In this document: piece by piece, positions 34,583 through 43,171 of the stretch
How the letters are laid out: each line of letters begins with the position of its first letter
Position numbering within the stretch: position 1 is the stretch's first letter
Assembly: GCA_035495815.1 (NCBI GenBank)
Contig: DATJFH010000092.1
Span: 1-64,000, forward strand
Origin: DATJFH01 sp035495815
GTDB lineage: Bacteria > Acidobacteriota > Terriglobia > Bryobacterales > Bryobacteraceae
Direction: 5' to 3'
DNA: 64,000 nt
Program-made: the position numbers and the translations under genes
The notes under the pieces: model-generated
The model's database searches: none
Told to the model about the DNA's origin: nothing
Seen by the model: only the letters and a program-made list of their open reading frames with translations

Positions 34583-36994
34583 ATGAGATCGATACTGGTT
34601 TTCGCTTCCATCGCCACGACGTTGATGGCGCAGTCGATGACGGACTCGCCTTCGGGCAAGCGCATTACTCCGCCGACGATCAGTTCCGTATCGCCGCAAG
34701 GTATCGCGCGGGGGGCCACCGTAGAAGTCACCGTGGAGGGCTTCAACCTGGCGAAGACTTCGGCCGTCTACACCAGCCAGCCCGGCATCCAGGCGCGCAT
34801 CGTGCGAATCAAGGAGCTGCCCGATTCCGCCGACGTGCGGCTGGGGTCGAACGGCACCCGGTCTTCCATCGATCTCGGCCCGCTGCCTCCGCGCAACCAG
34901 GTGACGCTCGAGTTCGACGTGAGCCCGGACGCGGAGATCGGCCCGGTCAATTTCCGGCTGGTGACGCCGCTGGGCGCGAGTCCGGAAGGGCGCTTCCTGG
35001 TGGAACCATACTTCGGAGAGAGTCCCGACCGCGAGCCCAACGATACGCCGGAGACTGCCTTCGAGACCTACCTGCCGACGATTCTGGTGGGGACCATCGC
35101 CAAGCCGGGTGACGTCGATTACTACAAGATCGAAGTCAAAGCCGGCGACGAGCTGGTGTTCGAGAACGCCGCCCTGATGCTGGGGTCGCCGCTGAAACCG
35201 GTCATCGGCATTTACGCGGCCGATCAATCCCTGCTGCGCGAGTTCGGCGAGGATGGGGGACGCGACAGCAGCGCATTCGCCTACAGGTTCGAAAAGGCCG
35301 GAACCCATTACATCCGCGTCAGCGACTATCAGGAAGGCGGGAGCACGGGCCATTTCTATCGCATCAAGGCGGGCAAGCTGCCGGTGGCGATCTCGGCGTA
35401 CCCGCTGGGCGTGCAGCGCGGCAAGTCGGCGCAGATTGCTCTCAAGGGATTCAATCTCACGAAGCAGGTACAGGTGGAAGGCAAGCCCTCTCCCGAAGAC
35501 GAGCAGGCGATCCTGATTCGTCCTCAAGGACCCGCCGGGCAGGCGTTCAACCGGGTGAAACTGGCGCTCGGGGATGCCCCGGAGGCAGCCTCTCCGGGAA
35601 CCAATTCGTCGCTCTCCGCCGCGCAGTCGATTACTGCTCCGGTGGTCGTGAACGGCAAACTGCAAGCCAAGGAAAACTACTTCCGCTTCCGAGCGAAGAA
35701 AGGCGAGCGTCTGACGCTCGAAGTGGCGGCCAACCGGCTGGGCTCGCCGCTCGATTCGATCCTCGAGATTCTGGATGCCGCCGGCAAGCCGGTCGAGCGG
35801 GCGACCGTGCGCTGCGTGCTGCAGACCTCCACCACCCTGCGCGATCACGATTCGGCGCAGCCGGGAATCCGCATCCTCTCGGCGACGGGCTTCGCTGTCG
35901 GAGACTACGCCATGATCGGCAGCGAGATCGTACAGTTCGAGGCCATGCCGCGGGGTCCGGACGACGACGCGCGCTTCGTCTCCTTCGGCGGACAGCGGAT
36001 GGCGATGCTCGACACCACCAGCGAGGCGCACGCCAACGATTCACCCATCTACAAAGTGCAGATCCATCCGCCCGGCGCGCAGTTCGCGAGCAACGGGCTG
36101 CCGCTGGTCCACCTTCCCTACCGCAATGACGACGGGGGTCCCGGTTTCGGCAAGGATTCCCGCCTGCGCTTCACCGCCCCGGCCGATGGCGAGTACATCG
36201 TGAAGCTACGGGACGTGCGCGGACTCTCCGGCGAAGATTACGCCTACCGGCTGGAACTGCATCCGCCGGAGCCGGATTTCCGGCTGACGGTGACCCCCAG
36301 GAATCCCAACGTGCCGGTCGGCGGGCGCATTCCGCTGACCGTCACCGCGCTGCGCATGGACGATTTCGACGGCGCGGTCGAAGTGTCCGTGGAAGGTCTG
36401 CCCGCCGGTCTCCACGCCACCAGGGGCGTGATACCTCCGGGACAGGTCAGCACGACGCTCCTGCTGAGCGCGGACGAGAGCGCAAAACTGAAGGGCGCGG
36501 CCCCGCTGAAAGTGTCCGGGCAGGCTCGCATCGGCGCGAAGACCGTCGCGCACGAGGCAAACCCGGGCGATCCGCTGAAGCTCATCTCGCTTGCGCCCAA
36601 ACCGGACGTGCAGATGACCGCCGAGACCCGGCAGGTCGAGATCGAGCCGGGCGGCAAAGTCCAGGTCACCGTTTCCATCAAGCGGAACAACGAATTCGGC
36701 GGACGGGTTCCCGTCGAAGTCCGCAATCTGCCGCCGGGAGTGCTGGTCACCGACGTGGGACTTAACGGCGTTCTGCTCAATGAAGACGAGAACCGCCGCA
36801 GTTTCACGCTGGAGGCGCTGCCCGGCGCGATGCCGATCGAGCAACCGATCTACGTTTCTGGTAACGTAGAAACTCGCGCCGCCGGACAGCAGAACACATT
36901 CGCCGGCGAGCCGATCATGCTGACCGTGAAGAAGCGGTCCGCGGTCAGCGGTGAGCATTCAGCCGCGTCGTCTGCCGGCTCAGCGGACCGCTGA
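34583..36994 (+). CDS. Exported PPC-domain (pre-peptidase C-terminal-like) protein
   Basis: Large secreted beta-sandwich protein of unknown role found with DUF1501/DUF1549 genes. The start ATG at 34583 begins a signal peptide (MRSILVFASIATTLMAQ); earlier in-frame codons overlap the WD40 gene. Of 803 residues, about 35-130 look like an IPT/TIG-type domain (ISSVSPQGIARGATVEVTVE). Pre-peptidase C-terminal domains follow at about 155-260 (GTIAKPGDVDYYKIEVKAGD) and 350-440 (ENYFRFRAKKGERLTLEVAA). The rest is further Ig-like or beta domains. No catalytic motif is seen. It is separated from the WD40 gene by 107 bp and probably shares its transcript. Confidence 0.75.
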   Translation: MRSILVFASIATTLMAQSMTDSPSGKRITPPTISSVSPQGIARGATVEVTVEGFNLAKTSAVYTSQPGIQARIVRIKELPDSADVRLGSNGTRSSIDLGPLPPRNQVTLEFDVSPDAEIGPVNFRLVTPLGASPEGRFLVEPYFGESPDREPNDTPETAFETYLPTILVGTIAKPGDVDYYKIEVKAGDELVFENAALMLGSPLKPVIGIYAADQSLLREFGEDGGRDSSAFAYRFEKAGTHYIRVSDYQEGGSTGHFYRIKAGKLPVAISAYPLGVQRGKSAQIALKGFNLTKQVQVEGKPSPEDEQAILIRPQGPAGQAFNRVKLALGDAPEAASPGTNSSLSAAQSITAPVVVNGKLQAKENYFRFRAKKGERLTLEVAANRLGSPLDSILEILDAAGKPVERATVRCVLQTSTTLRDHDSAQPGIRILSATGFAVGDYAMIGSEIVQFEAMPRGPDDDARFVSFGGQRMAMLDTTSEAHANDSPIYKVQIHPPGAQFASNGLPLVHLPYRNDDGGPGFGKDSRLRFTAPADGEYIVKLRDVRGLSGEDYAYRLELHPPEPDFRLTVTPRNPNVPVGGRIPLTVTALRMDDFDGAVEVSVEGLPAGLHATRGVIPPGQVSTTLLLSADESAKLKGAAPLKVSGQARIGAKTVAHEANPGDPLKLISLAPKPDVQMTAETRQVEIEPGGKVQVTVSIKRNNEFGGRVPVEVRNLPPGVLVTDVGLNGVLLNEDENRRSFTLEALPGAMPIEQPIYVSGNVETRAAGQQNTFAGEPIMLTVKKRSAVSGEHSAASSAGSADR

Positions 36995-37007
36995 AAGCGG
37001 ACAGGCC

Positions 37008-38213
37008 ATGAACCAATATAGAGAAGCTCTCGCCGCCGGCGAGGGCATTGTGAGACTCGCGCCCTGCTGGGTGCCCCGTTCGTTCCTCATGCCCGGAGGG
37101 CGTCTGAAACTCGATCCGCGCGACCTGTACGTGCTGGGCGCACACCGCGGCGGCATCGACGAGCGCTGGTTTTCCTCCACTACCAACGCCGCGAACGGGC
37201 CCGGAACACCGGCGGACGAGGGCCTCAGTTACATCGACCTGGGCGGCGGAAAGAAAGGCCTCCTCAAAGAGGCCATCGAAACCGCCGGCGACGATTTCCT
37301 CGGCGCGGACGTGATGCGCGAGCGCGGCGGGTGGAACGTGCTCTGCAAGTTTTTCGACAACCTCGGCCCCATCCCGCATCACATGCATCAGTCCGAAGAG
37401 CACGCCAGGCTCGTCGGCCAGCGCGGGAAGCCCGAAGCCTACTACTTCCCTCCCCAGTACAATTTCAAAGGCAACAATTTTCCATACACCTTCATGGGCC
37501 TGGAGCCGGGAACCAGCAAGGACGACATCCGGCGATGCCTCGAGCGCTGGAACGAGGGCGACAACGGCATCCTGTACCTGTCGAAAGCCTACAAGCTGCA
37601 GCCGGGCACCGGCTGGCAGATCGACGCCGGCATTCTGCACGCGCCGGGGTCGCTCGTAACCTATGAGCCGCAGGTGAATTCGGACGTGTTCGGGATGTTC
37701 CAGTCCATGGTGGAAGGCCGGGCGGTGCCGTGGGACCTTCTGGTCAAGGACGTCCCGCCGGAGCATCATCACGATCTCGACTTCATCATCGGGATGCTCG
37801 ATTGGGAAGCCAACGTCGACCCCGAGTTCGCCAGTCACCGGTTGTTCCATCCGAAATCCGTCAGGGCGGAGGAGGAGATGAAGGCCTGCGGCTACTCGGA
37901 AAAGTGGGTGGTTTATTCAACCGGGCACTATTCGGCGAAGGAGCTGACCGTACAGCCGCGCCGGTCGGTGGTGATCCACGACGCCGCCGCCTATGGCCTG
38001 ATCGTGACCCAGGGCTGGGGCACGCTCGGCAAGATGGAAGTGGAGACGCCCGCTCTGATCCGCTACGGCCAGATGACCAGGGACGAACTGTTCGTCAGCG
38101 CCGCGGCCGCGCAGGCCGGCGTCACCGTCACCAACCGCAGCGACACGGAAAATCTGGTGATCCTGAAACATTTCGGCCCGGGCAACCCGGACGCGCAAGG
38201 ACTGGTCCAATGA
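37008..38213 (+). CDS. Cupin-type sugar isomerase-like protein
   Basis: Cytosolic double-cupin protein related to phosphomannose isomerases; substrate unknown. The start ATG at 37008 has AGG 5 bases upstream. Of 401 residues, likely metal ligands are in HHMHQSEEH (about 123-131) and a later His in AGILHAPGSL. EAYYFPPQYNF and DNGILYLSKAYKLQPGTGW are characteristic of this group. Its stop overlaps the start of the TIM-barrel sugar isomerase (ATGA), so the two probably act on the same carbohydrate. Confidence 0.7.
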   Translation: MNQYREALAAGEGIVRLAPCWVPRSFLMPGGRLKLDPRDLYVLGAHRGGIDERWFSSTTNAANGPGTPADEGLSYIDLGGGKKGLLKEAIETAGDDFLGADVMRERGGWNVLCKFFDNLGPIPHHMHQSEEHARLVGQRGKPEAYYFPPQYNFKGNNFPYTFMGLEPGTSKDDIRRCLERWNEGDNGILYLSKAYKLQPGTGWQIDAGILHAPGSLVTYEPQVNSDVFGMFQSMVEGRAVPWDLLVKDVPPEHHHDLDFIIGMLDWEANVDPEFASHRLFHPKSVRAEEEMKACGYSEKWVVYSTGHYSAKELTVQPRRSVVIHDAAAYGLIVTQGWGTLGKMEVETPALIRYGQMTRDELFVSAAAAQAGVTVTNRSDTENLVILKHFGPGNPDAQGLVQ

Positions 38214-39052
38214 AATTCGGCGTCAACGTCTTCATCTGGACCGAGAGCTTCGACAAGTCCCACCTGCCTTTGCTGCCGCGCATCCGGGAGGCGGGCTTCG
38301 ACGGGGTGGAGCTTCCCCTGTTCACGCCGGCCGCATTCGCGACGGCCGATATCGCCAGGGGACTGGCCGAGCACAAGCTCGAATGCACGATCTGCTCGGT
38401 GCTCACCGGCGGGTTGAGCATGATCTCGGACGATGCCGACGTCCGGAAGCGGACCCGCGTCCACATGGAGGAAGTGGTGAAGACGGCAGCCGAGGTGGGC
38501 GCGAAAATTGTCGCCGGGCCGCTGTACTCGCCGGTCGGATACCTGCCCGGCCGCCGCCGTACGGCGGACGAGTGGAAATGGGCGGTCGACTGCTACCAGT
38601 CGCTGGGTCCCGTGCTGTCGCAGTACGGAGTGACCATCGCCGTCGAGCCGCTGAACCGTTTCGAGACGTTCTTCCTGAACATTGCCGACGACGCGGTGGC
38701 CTTCTGCGACCAGATCGGCCATTCCAACGTCGGGATTCTGTTCGACACCTTTCACGCCAACATCGAGGAAAAAGATATTGCCGCCGCCTACCGCAAGGTG
38801 GGACGGCATTTGAAACACGTTCACACCTGCGAAAACGACCGCGGCATTCCCGGATCGGGACACGTGGAATGGAAGGCGGTGTTCGAAGCGCTGCGGGACG
38901 TGAAGTACGACGGCTGGCTGACGATCGAGAGCTTCGGCTTCGCTCTGCCGCAACTCTCGGCCGCGGCGGCCATCTGGCGGGACATCGAACGCTCGCCGGA
39001 TTTGATCGCCTTCGAAGGCGTTAAGTTCCTGAAGAAGAGCGTCGGCCGATAA
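38210..39052 (+). CDS. Sugar phosphate isomerase/epimerase (tagatose/psicose 3-epimerase-like)
   Basis: TIM-barrel, divalent-metal isomerase or epimerase of the xylose-isomerase-like superfamily. Of 280 residues, the metal and catalytic positions are visible as Glu in AVEPLNRFE, Asp and His in LFDTFHANIEEKD, His in KHVHTCENDRG, and Glu in LTIESFG. This set is typical of D-tagatose/D-psicose 3-epimerases. The start overlaps the preceding cupin gene (ATGA). The exact ketose cannot be read from sequence alone. Confidence 0.8.
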   Translation: MKFGVNVFIWTESFDKSHLPLLPRIREAGFDGVELPLFTPAAFATADIARGLAEHKLECTICSVLTGGLSMISDDADVRKRTRVHMEEVVKTAAEVGAKIVAGPLYSPVGYLPGRRRTADEWKWAVDCYQSLGPVLSQYGVTIAVEPLNRFETFFLNIADDAVAFCDQIGHSNVGILFDTFHANIEEKDIAAAYRKVGRHLKHVHTCENDRGIPGSGHVEWKAVFEALRDVKYDGWLTIESFGFALPQLSAAAAIWRDIERSPDLIAFEGVKFLKKSVGR

Positions 39053-39096
39053 AAAAAGGGCGGCGGGCGCATCATTCAGCCAGCGCCCGGCCCGCC
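39051..39096 (-). terminator. GC-rich hairpin followed by T-run on the minus strand
   Basis: GGGCGC (39065-39070) pairs with GCGCCC (39083-39088), with further imperfect GC pairing outside. Read on the minus strand it runs into seven T (39057-39051). It has terminator form for leftward transcripts although no minus-strand gene lies to its right. For the plus-strand isomerase gene only the hairpin is present, without a T-run. Confidence 0.3.
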
Positions 39097-39201
39097 GCGT
39101 CGAACCGATTTGACCCTGTAGTTGTGACTTCCTGGTCCCCTTCGAATCGGGGTTAGAATCTAATATAGCACGCGGAATCTTTTTTCAAGTTGGAGGTAAC
39201 T

Positions 39202-40068
39202 ATGGCAGCTTACGCACATCCCGAGACGCTTGTCTCAACCGATTGGGTAGCCGAACATCAGAACGACCCCAAGGTCAGGGTCGTCGAAGTCGACGTGGAC
39301 ACCAAATCGTACGACGAGGGCCACATTCCCGGCGCGATCGCCTGGGCCTGGAATTCTCAGTTGGCGGACACGATTCGCAGGGACATCCTTTCCCAGCAGC
39401 AGTTCGAAGAGTTAATGTCCAAATCCGGGATCACGCCCGATACTACGGTCGTCATTTATGGCGACAACAACAACTGGTTCGCCGCCTGGGCATTCTGGCA
39501 GATGAAAATTTACGGCCACAAGGACGTCCGGATCATGAACGGCGGACGCAAGAAGTGGCTGGCCGAAGGCCGTGAAGTCTCGACCGCGACGCCGAAGCCG
39601 GCTGCCGCGCAGTACAAAGCGCAAGCGGCGGACCTGACGATCCGCTCGTTCCTCCCACAGGTGCAGGCGGCCGTTTCGGCGAAGTCGGCGGGGCTGGTGG
39701 ACGTGCGCAGCCCGGCCGAGTTCAGCGGCGAGATCCTGTCCCCTCCGGGTCTTCCGGAGACCTGCCAGCGCGGCGGTCACATTCCGGGAGCGAGCAGTAT
39801 TCCATGGGGCAAGGCGGTGAACGAGGACGGCACGTTCAAGTCCTACGACGAGCTGAAATCGCTGTACGGCGCGGAGGGCATCGACGGATCGAAACCGGTG
39901 ATCGCCTATTGCCGCATCGGCGAGCGTTCGAGCCACTCGTGGTTCGTTCTGAAGTACCTGCTCGGCCTCAAGAACGTGACCAATTACGACGGATCCTGGA
40001 CCGAGTGGGGGAACCTGGTCGGCGCTCCCGTGGAAAAAGGCGCGGCCCAGGCGGCGGCGAAGGTCTGA
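39202..40068 (+). CDS. Thiosulfate/mercaptopyruvate sulfurtransferase (two rhodanese domains)
   Basis: Transfers sulfane sulfur to a thiophilic acceptor. The start is ATG at 39202, 5 bases after GGAGGT; a TTG at 39190 would put the ribosome site inside the gene. Of 288 residues, the N-terminal rhodanese domain (about 10-130) lacks the catalytic Cys (GDNNNWFAAWAFW at that loop). The C-terminal domain (about 150-280) has C237 in CRIGERSSH, the active loop of SseA/CysA-type enzymes. The class (thiosulfate or 3-mercaptopyruvate) is not certain. A small gene follows one base after its stop. Confidence 0.9.
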   Translation: MAAYAHPETLVSTDWVAEHQNDPKVRVVEVDVDTKSYDEGHIPGAIAWAWNSQLADTIRRDILSQQQFEELMSKSGITPDTTVVIYGDNNNWFAAWAFWQMKIYGHKDVRIMNGGRKKWLAEGREVSTATPKPAAAQYKAQAADLTIRSFLPQVQAAVSAKSAGLVDVRSPAEFSGEILSPPGLPETCQRGGHIPGASSIPWGKAVNEDGTFKSYDELKSLYGAEGIDGSKPVIAYCRIGERSSHSWFVLKYLLGLKNVTNYDGSWTEWGNLVGAPVEKGAAQAAAKV

Positions 40069-40069
40069 C

Positions 40070-40291
40070 GTGAAGAGCGAAGATTACTCGGAGCGTGTAG
40101 TGGACGTCGGACAGTGGCAGTGCAAATTGACCAGCTATAAGATCGGCGACATCTATCACTGCCACGCCGACAACATCTCCCCTGGCGCGAATATCGCCCG
40201 CACGACGGGAGCAACCAAGGAAGAGGCTGAACAAAAGGCGCTGGAGCGGGCAAAGGAGTTGCTGGGACGAACACGGCGCCAGCAGGTTTGA
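40070..40291 (+). CDS. Small protein of unknown function downstream of the sulfurtransferase
   Basis: The 73-residue protein starts at GTG 40070, one base after the sulfurtransferase stop, so it is probably translated by coupling. The first half is predicted beta (VVDVGQWQCKLTSYKIGDIY) and the second half is a charged helix (EEAEQKALERAKELLG). This beta-beta-beta-alpha outline recalls small HicB-like folds, but I do not recognise a family. A strong terminator follows directly, marking it as the last gene of the transcript. Confidence 0.65.
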   Translation: MKSEDYSERVVDVGQWQCKLTSYKIGDIYHCHADNISPGANIARTTGATKEEAEQKALERAKELLGRTRRQQV

Positions 40292-40300
40292 GCGTTCGAA

Positions 40301-40333
40301 GGCAGCCCCGGAAAAGGGCTGCCTTATCTTTCC
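40301..40333 (+). terminator. Rho-independent terminator of the sulfurtransferase operon
   Basis: AAGGCAGCCC (40301-40310) and GGGCTGCCTT (40318-40327) form a perfect 10-bp stem with a 7-base loop, followed by ATCTTT. It lies just after the small gene and before the end of the convergent carD-type gene. Confidence 0.8.
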
Positions 40334-40354
40334 CAGCTGAAAAATCCCGTTCCC

Positions 40355-40864
40355 CTAGAGAACGGCGGGCACGTGCAGATCGGCCTTGTTCAGCGCTTTT
40401 TCAATCAGCGCTTCGGCCTCCGCTTCATTCACTCCCTTTGAAATCGCGAGTTCGCTGACCAGCAAGTGCCGGGAGCGGTCGAGCATTTTCTTTTCACGGA
40501 AGGAAAGCGGTTTCTCGTTCTGGAGAATGAGGAGAGTCTTGAGGACCTCGGCCACCTGAAGGAGACTGCCCGTCTGCATTTTGTCGGTGTTCTCCTTGAA
40601 CCGGCACTTCCAGTCCGTGGGACACTCGCAACTACCCGTCGCCAGGAACCCCAAAACACGCGAGACTTCATTCGTCTTGGTGATTTTCCGAAGTCCGATG
40701 TTGGTGACGTTCGAAAACGGCACCATCACCGTCATGCTGCTATAGAGGAGCTTGAGAAGGTAAAACTTCTCGAAATTGGAACCGAACGCGCGAGAGCTGA
40801 TGTTTTCGATGGTCCCAATCCCTTGATTGGGATAAACTACTTTTTCACCGATCACGAAGGTCAT
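40355..40864 (-). CDS. CarD/CdnL-family RNA polymerase-binding regulator
   Basis: CarD-type protein that binds the RNA polymerase beta subunit and stabilises open complexes, for instance at rRNA promoters. The start ATG at 40864 has AGGAGA about 9 bases upstream; earlier in-frame starts overlap the promoter. Of 169 residues, about 1-60 form the RNAP-interacting domain (FVIGEKVVYPNQGIGTIENI, then KFYLLKLLYSSMTVMVPFSN). The rest is the helical DNA-binding part (SFREKKMLDRSRHLLVSELA). Its promoter is close to consensus and contains a palindrome (40933-40946). It converges on the sulfurtransferase operon. Confidence 0.9.
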   Translation of the reverse strand: MTFVIGEKVVYPNQGIGTIENISSRAFGSNFEKFYLLKLLYSSMTVMVPFSNVTNIGLRKITKTNEVSRVLGFLATGSCECPTDWKCRFKENTDKMQTGSLLQVAEVLKTLLILQNEKPLSFREKKMLDRSRHLLVSELAISKGVNEAEAEALIEKALNKADLHVPAVL

Positions 40865-40925
40865 ACGGAGATCTCTCCTAACACCGGCGCTGAGTTGTAC
40901 TACCTGAAGCGTATCTAGACAATGC

Positions 40926-40954
40926 ATGATAACCGCATATATGCGGATTGTCAA
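40926..40954 (-). promoter_or_regulatory. Near-consensus promoter of the carD-type gene with palindromic spacer
   Basis: On the minus strand, TTGACA (40954-40949) and TATCAT (40931-40926) are 17 bases apart, matching 6/6 and 5/6. The spacer contains the perfect palindrome CCGCATATATGCGG (40933-40946), a likely operator or bent site. A second small inverted repeat, CGCTA and TAGCG, lies at 40966-40979. The surrounding 40865-41091 region is AT-rich and holds no gene. Confidence 0.7.
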
Positions 40955-41091
40955 TCATCCGCTAACGCTAAAGATAGCGTCAAATAGAGCTTACAGTACT
41001 ATTAGCTAAAAGATAATTATGGATTATCGGCGTTTGGCCTCCGGCGTGCGCCGCAAGATAACACCCTGACGAGGTGGTTGTCGCTTCGGCG

Positions 41092-42252
41092 CTACTTTAG
41101 GGCTGACTCATTCCAATAGATCTTCACGTTCTGGGTCTTTCGCCCGGCAGCGACGATCTCGGGTTTGCCATCGCCATCGAGATCGGCGACCGCCAGATCT
41201 TCAACAGCCACGCCGCCCTCGTCGAGCAGCATCGATCGCGCCCACCGGCCATCCGCGGACCGTTTGTAGATGGCGATTCCGAAGTTCTTCTCCCGCCAGC
41301 CCACTGCCAGCTCCTCCGCGCCGCCTTTATCGAAATCGCCCCATCCGAGCGCATGCGCTCCGGCCAGCTTGTCTTCGATGATCTGCTTGGGCCAGGGCTT
41401 GGCCGCAGCGGCCTTTCCGGAGGGCTCCTCGTACACCGCAATGGCATTTCCATGCCAGGGCTCCACGGTAGCGAGGACACGTCTCGCGGCCGTCAGCCGG
41501 CCCATTTTGATCTCCCCCGGATTCCCTTCCCCGACCAGCCTCTTCGACCAGGCTCCGCCCGGCCCGCGCTTCACCAGGTAGAGGCCCTCGCTGCTGGCTG
41601 CCAGGATCCCGTCCTGCCGGCCGCCGTCGAATCGCGTGACGATCAGGTTATGGATGATATGGAGGGACTGATCGGCGACTTCCACGGGCCACGGGTCGCG
41701 CGCCGGATCCTTCGGGACGCGGAAGACCAGGATCCTGGCGCCCGCCCCCCGCTGCCAGTTGGGACCCTTCGTGCCCCGGCCCTGCAGCGGCGCCACGATA
41801 AGCTCTGCCCTGCCGTCTCCGTCGACGTCGCCCCACCGCATGCGGTGCAAGGTGGGCTCCTCAGCGATGGCGGTCAGCTTCCAGGGCGCGGAGGCGTCCG
41901 GGGTGCGGCCGATCCACTGCAGCGAACCGCCGGCGGCGGTGTTCGACGGCTGCCAGTCGGCGCCGACGGCGAAGTCCAGCTTACCGTCGCCATCGATGTC
42001 GTGGGCGGCGATGCAGACGTTGTCCTTCTTCGTCCCGCCGTCGAGGATGACGTGCTTCTTCCAGGACGGGTTCTCGAACCAGACTACCTGGGTAGGATTG
42101 ATGGCGACGATATCGGGCTTGCCGTCCTGGTTGACGTCGGCGGTGAGCACGGCGTAGACAACGCCGAAATCACGCTGGATTTCCTGCGCGCGAAAATTCA
42201 TTCCGGCGTGCGCCGCGGCAGCCATAAAGGGGAGCAAAGCGATCCATCGCAT
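41092..42252 (-). CDS. Exported FG-GAP/VCBS-repeat beta-propeller protein
   Basis: Secreted, calcium-binding propeller protein of unknown ligand. Of 386 residues, 1-16 form a signal peptide (MRWIALLPFMAAAAHA). At least four repeats carry the Asp-x-Asp-x-Asp-Gly calcium loop: DVNQDGKPD, DIDGDGKLD, DVDGDGRAE and DLDGDGKPE. It lies 74 bp downstream of prmC on the same strand. It may be a read-through gene of that operon, but the function looks unrelated. Confidence 0.82.
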   Translation of the reverse strand: MRWIALLPFMAAAAHAGMNFRAQEIQRDFGVVYAVLTADVNQDGKPDIVAINPTQVVWFENPSWKKHVILDGGTKKDNVCIAAHDIDGDGKLDFAVGADWQPSNTAAGGSLQWIGRTPDASAPWKLTAIAEEPTLHRMRWGDVDGDGRAELIVAPLQGRGTKGPNWQRGAGARILVFRVPKDPARDPWPVEVADQSLHIIHNLIVTRFDGGRQDGILAASSEGLYLVKRGPGGAWSKRLVGEGNPGEIKMGRLTAARRVLATVEPWHGNAIAVYEEPSGKAAAAKPWPKQIIEDKLAGAHALGWGDFDKGGAEELAVGWREKNFGIAIYKRSADGRWARSMLLDEGGVAVEDLAVADLDGDGKPEIVAAGRKTQNVKIYWNESALK

Positions 42253-42326
42253 GGGCGGATTCTACCATGCGTGCAAATCGGGGTCTGCCGCCCAGGGCTT
42301 GGGCGCCGGCGCGGCGGGAATCGCAT

Positions 42327-43160
42327 TCATCGAAAGGAAAGCGCACAAGAGACGACCCGCGGGATTCCGGCCAGGTCCGCGATCAGGCGGATGTCTTCGA
42401 AACCATCCAGCAGGGATTGCACCCGGCCGCTGCCGTTGTAGCCGAGTTCCAGAATCAGCCTCCCGCCGGGACGCAGCACGCGGCGCGCCCCGGAGATCAG
42501 CCGCTCGTAGATTTCAAAGCCGGTAGGGCCGCTGGTGAGGGCGATACGCGGTTCGTGGTCACGCACCTCGCGCGCCAGGCCCTCCAGCTCGGCCTCGGGT
42601 ACGTAAGGCGGGTTCGAGACCAGAACGTCGATGGAACAGCCGGCGATGGCGTCCACCAGGTCGCAGGCAACCAGATTGACGCGCGCGCCCAGCCGCGAGG
42701 CGTTGTCCGCCGCCACGCGCAGCGCAGGCTGCGATATGTCGGTCGCCCAAACATCCGCGCCGGTTTCGATTTGCAGTGTGACGGCAATCGCTCCGGAGCC
42801 GCAGCCGGCGTCGAGGATACGGCCGGCGCTCCCGCGGACGGCAAGAGCGGCTTCGACGACATGCTCGGTCTCGGGCCTCGGAATCAGGACGTCCGGGGTC
42901 ACGCGGAACGGACGGCCGTAGAATTCCTGCGTCCGGGTGATGTATTGAGTGGGGACTCCGTTCAGCCGCTGGTGGAGATACCGTCCATAATGCAGCCATT
43001 CGACTTCGCGCAGCTTCTGTTCCGGATGGCCGTAGAGCCAGGCGCGGTCATGATGCAGCGCATGGGCGAGCAGGACTTCCGCCGTCAGCCGCGGCGCGCT
43101 GATGCGGGCGTCTTCGAGGAGCTTCGCGCCCTGCCGCAGGGCCGAACCCACGTCCAACAT
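42327..43160 (-). CDS. prmC: Release factor glutamine methyltransferase PrmC
   Basis: N5-methylates the Gln of the GGQ motif in peptide-chain release factors, using SAM. Of 277 residues, about 1-85 form the helical release-factor-binding domain. SAM motif I is DAGCGSG at 117-123 and the catalytic NPPY is at 183-186. It follows its substrate gene prfA by 11 bp, the standard arrangement. Confidence 0.95.
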   Translation of the reverse strand: MLDVGSALRQGAKLLEDARISAPRLTAEVLLAHALHHDRAWLYGHPEQKLREVEWLHYGRYLHQRLNGVPTQYITRTQEFYGRPFRVTPDVLIPRPETEHVVEAALAVRGSAGRILDAGCGSGAIAVTLQIETGADVWATDISQPALRVAADNASRLGARVNLVACDLVDAIAGCSIDVLVSNPPYVPEAELEGLAREVRDHEPRIALTSGPTGFEIYERLISGARRVLRPGGRLILELGYNGSGRVQSLLDGFEDIRLIADLAGIPRVVSCALSFR

Positions 43161-43171
43161 CCCAAACCACT

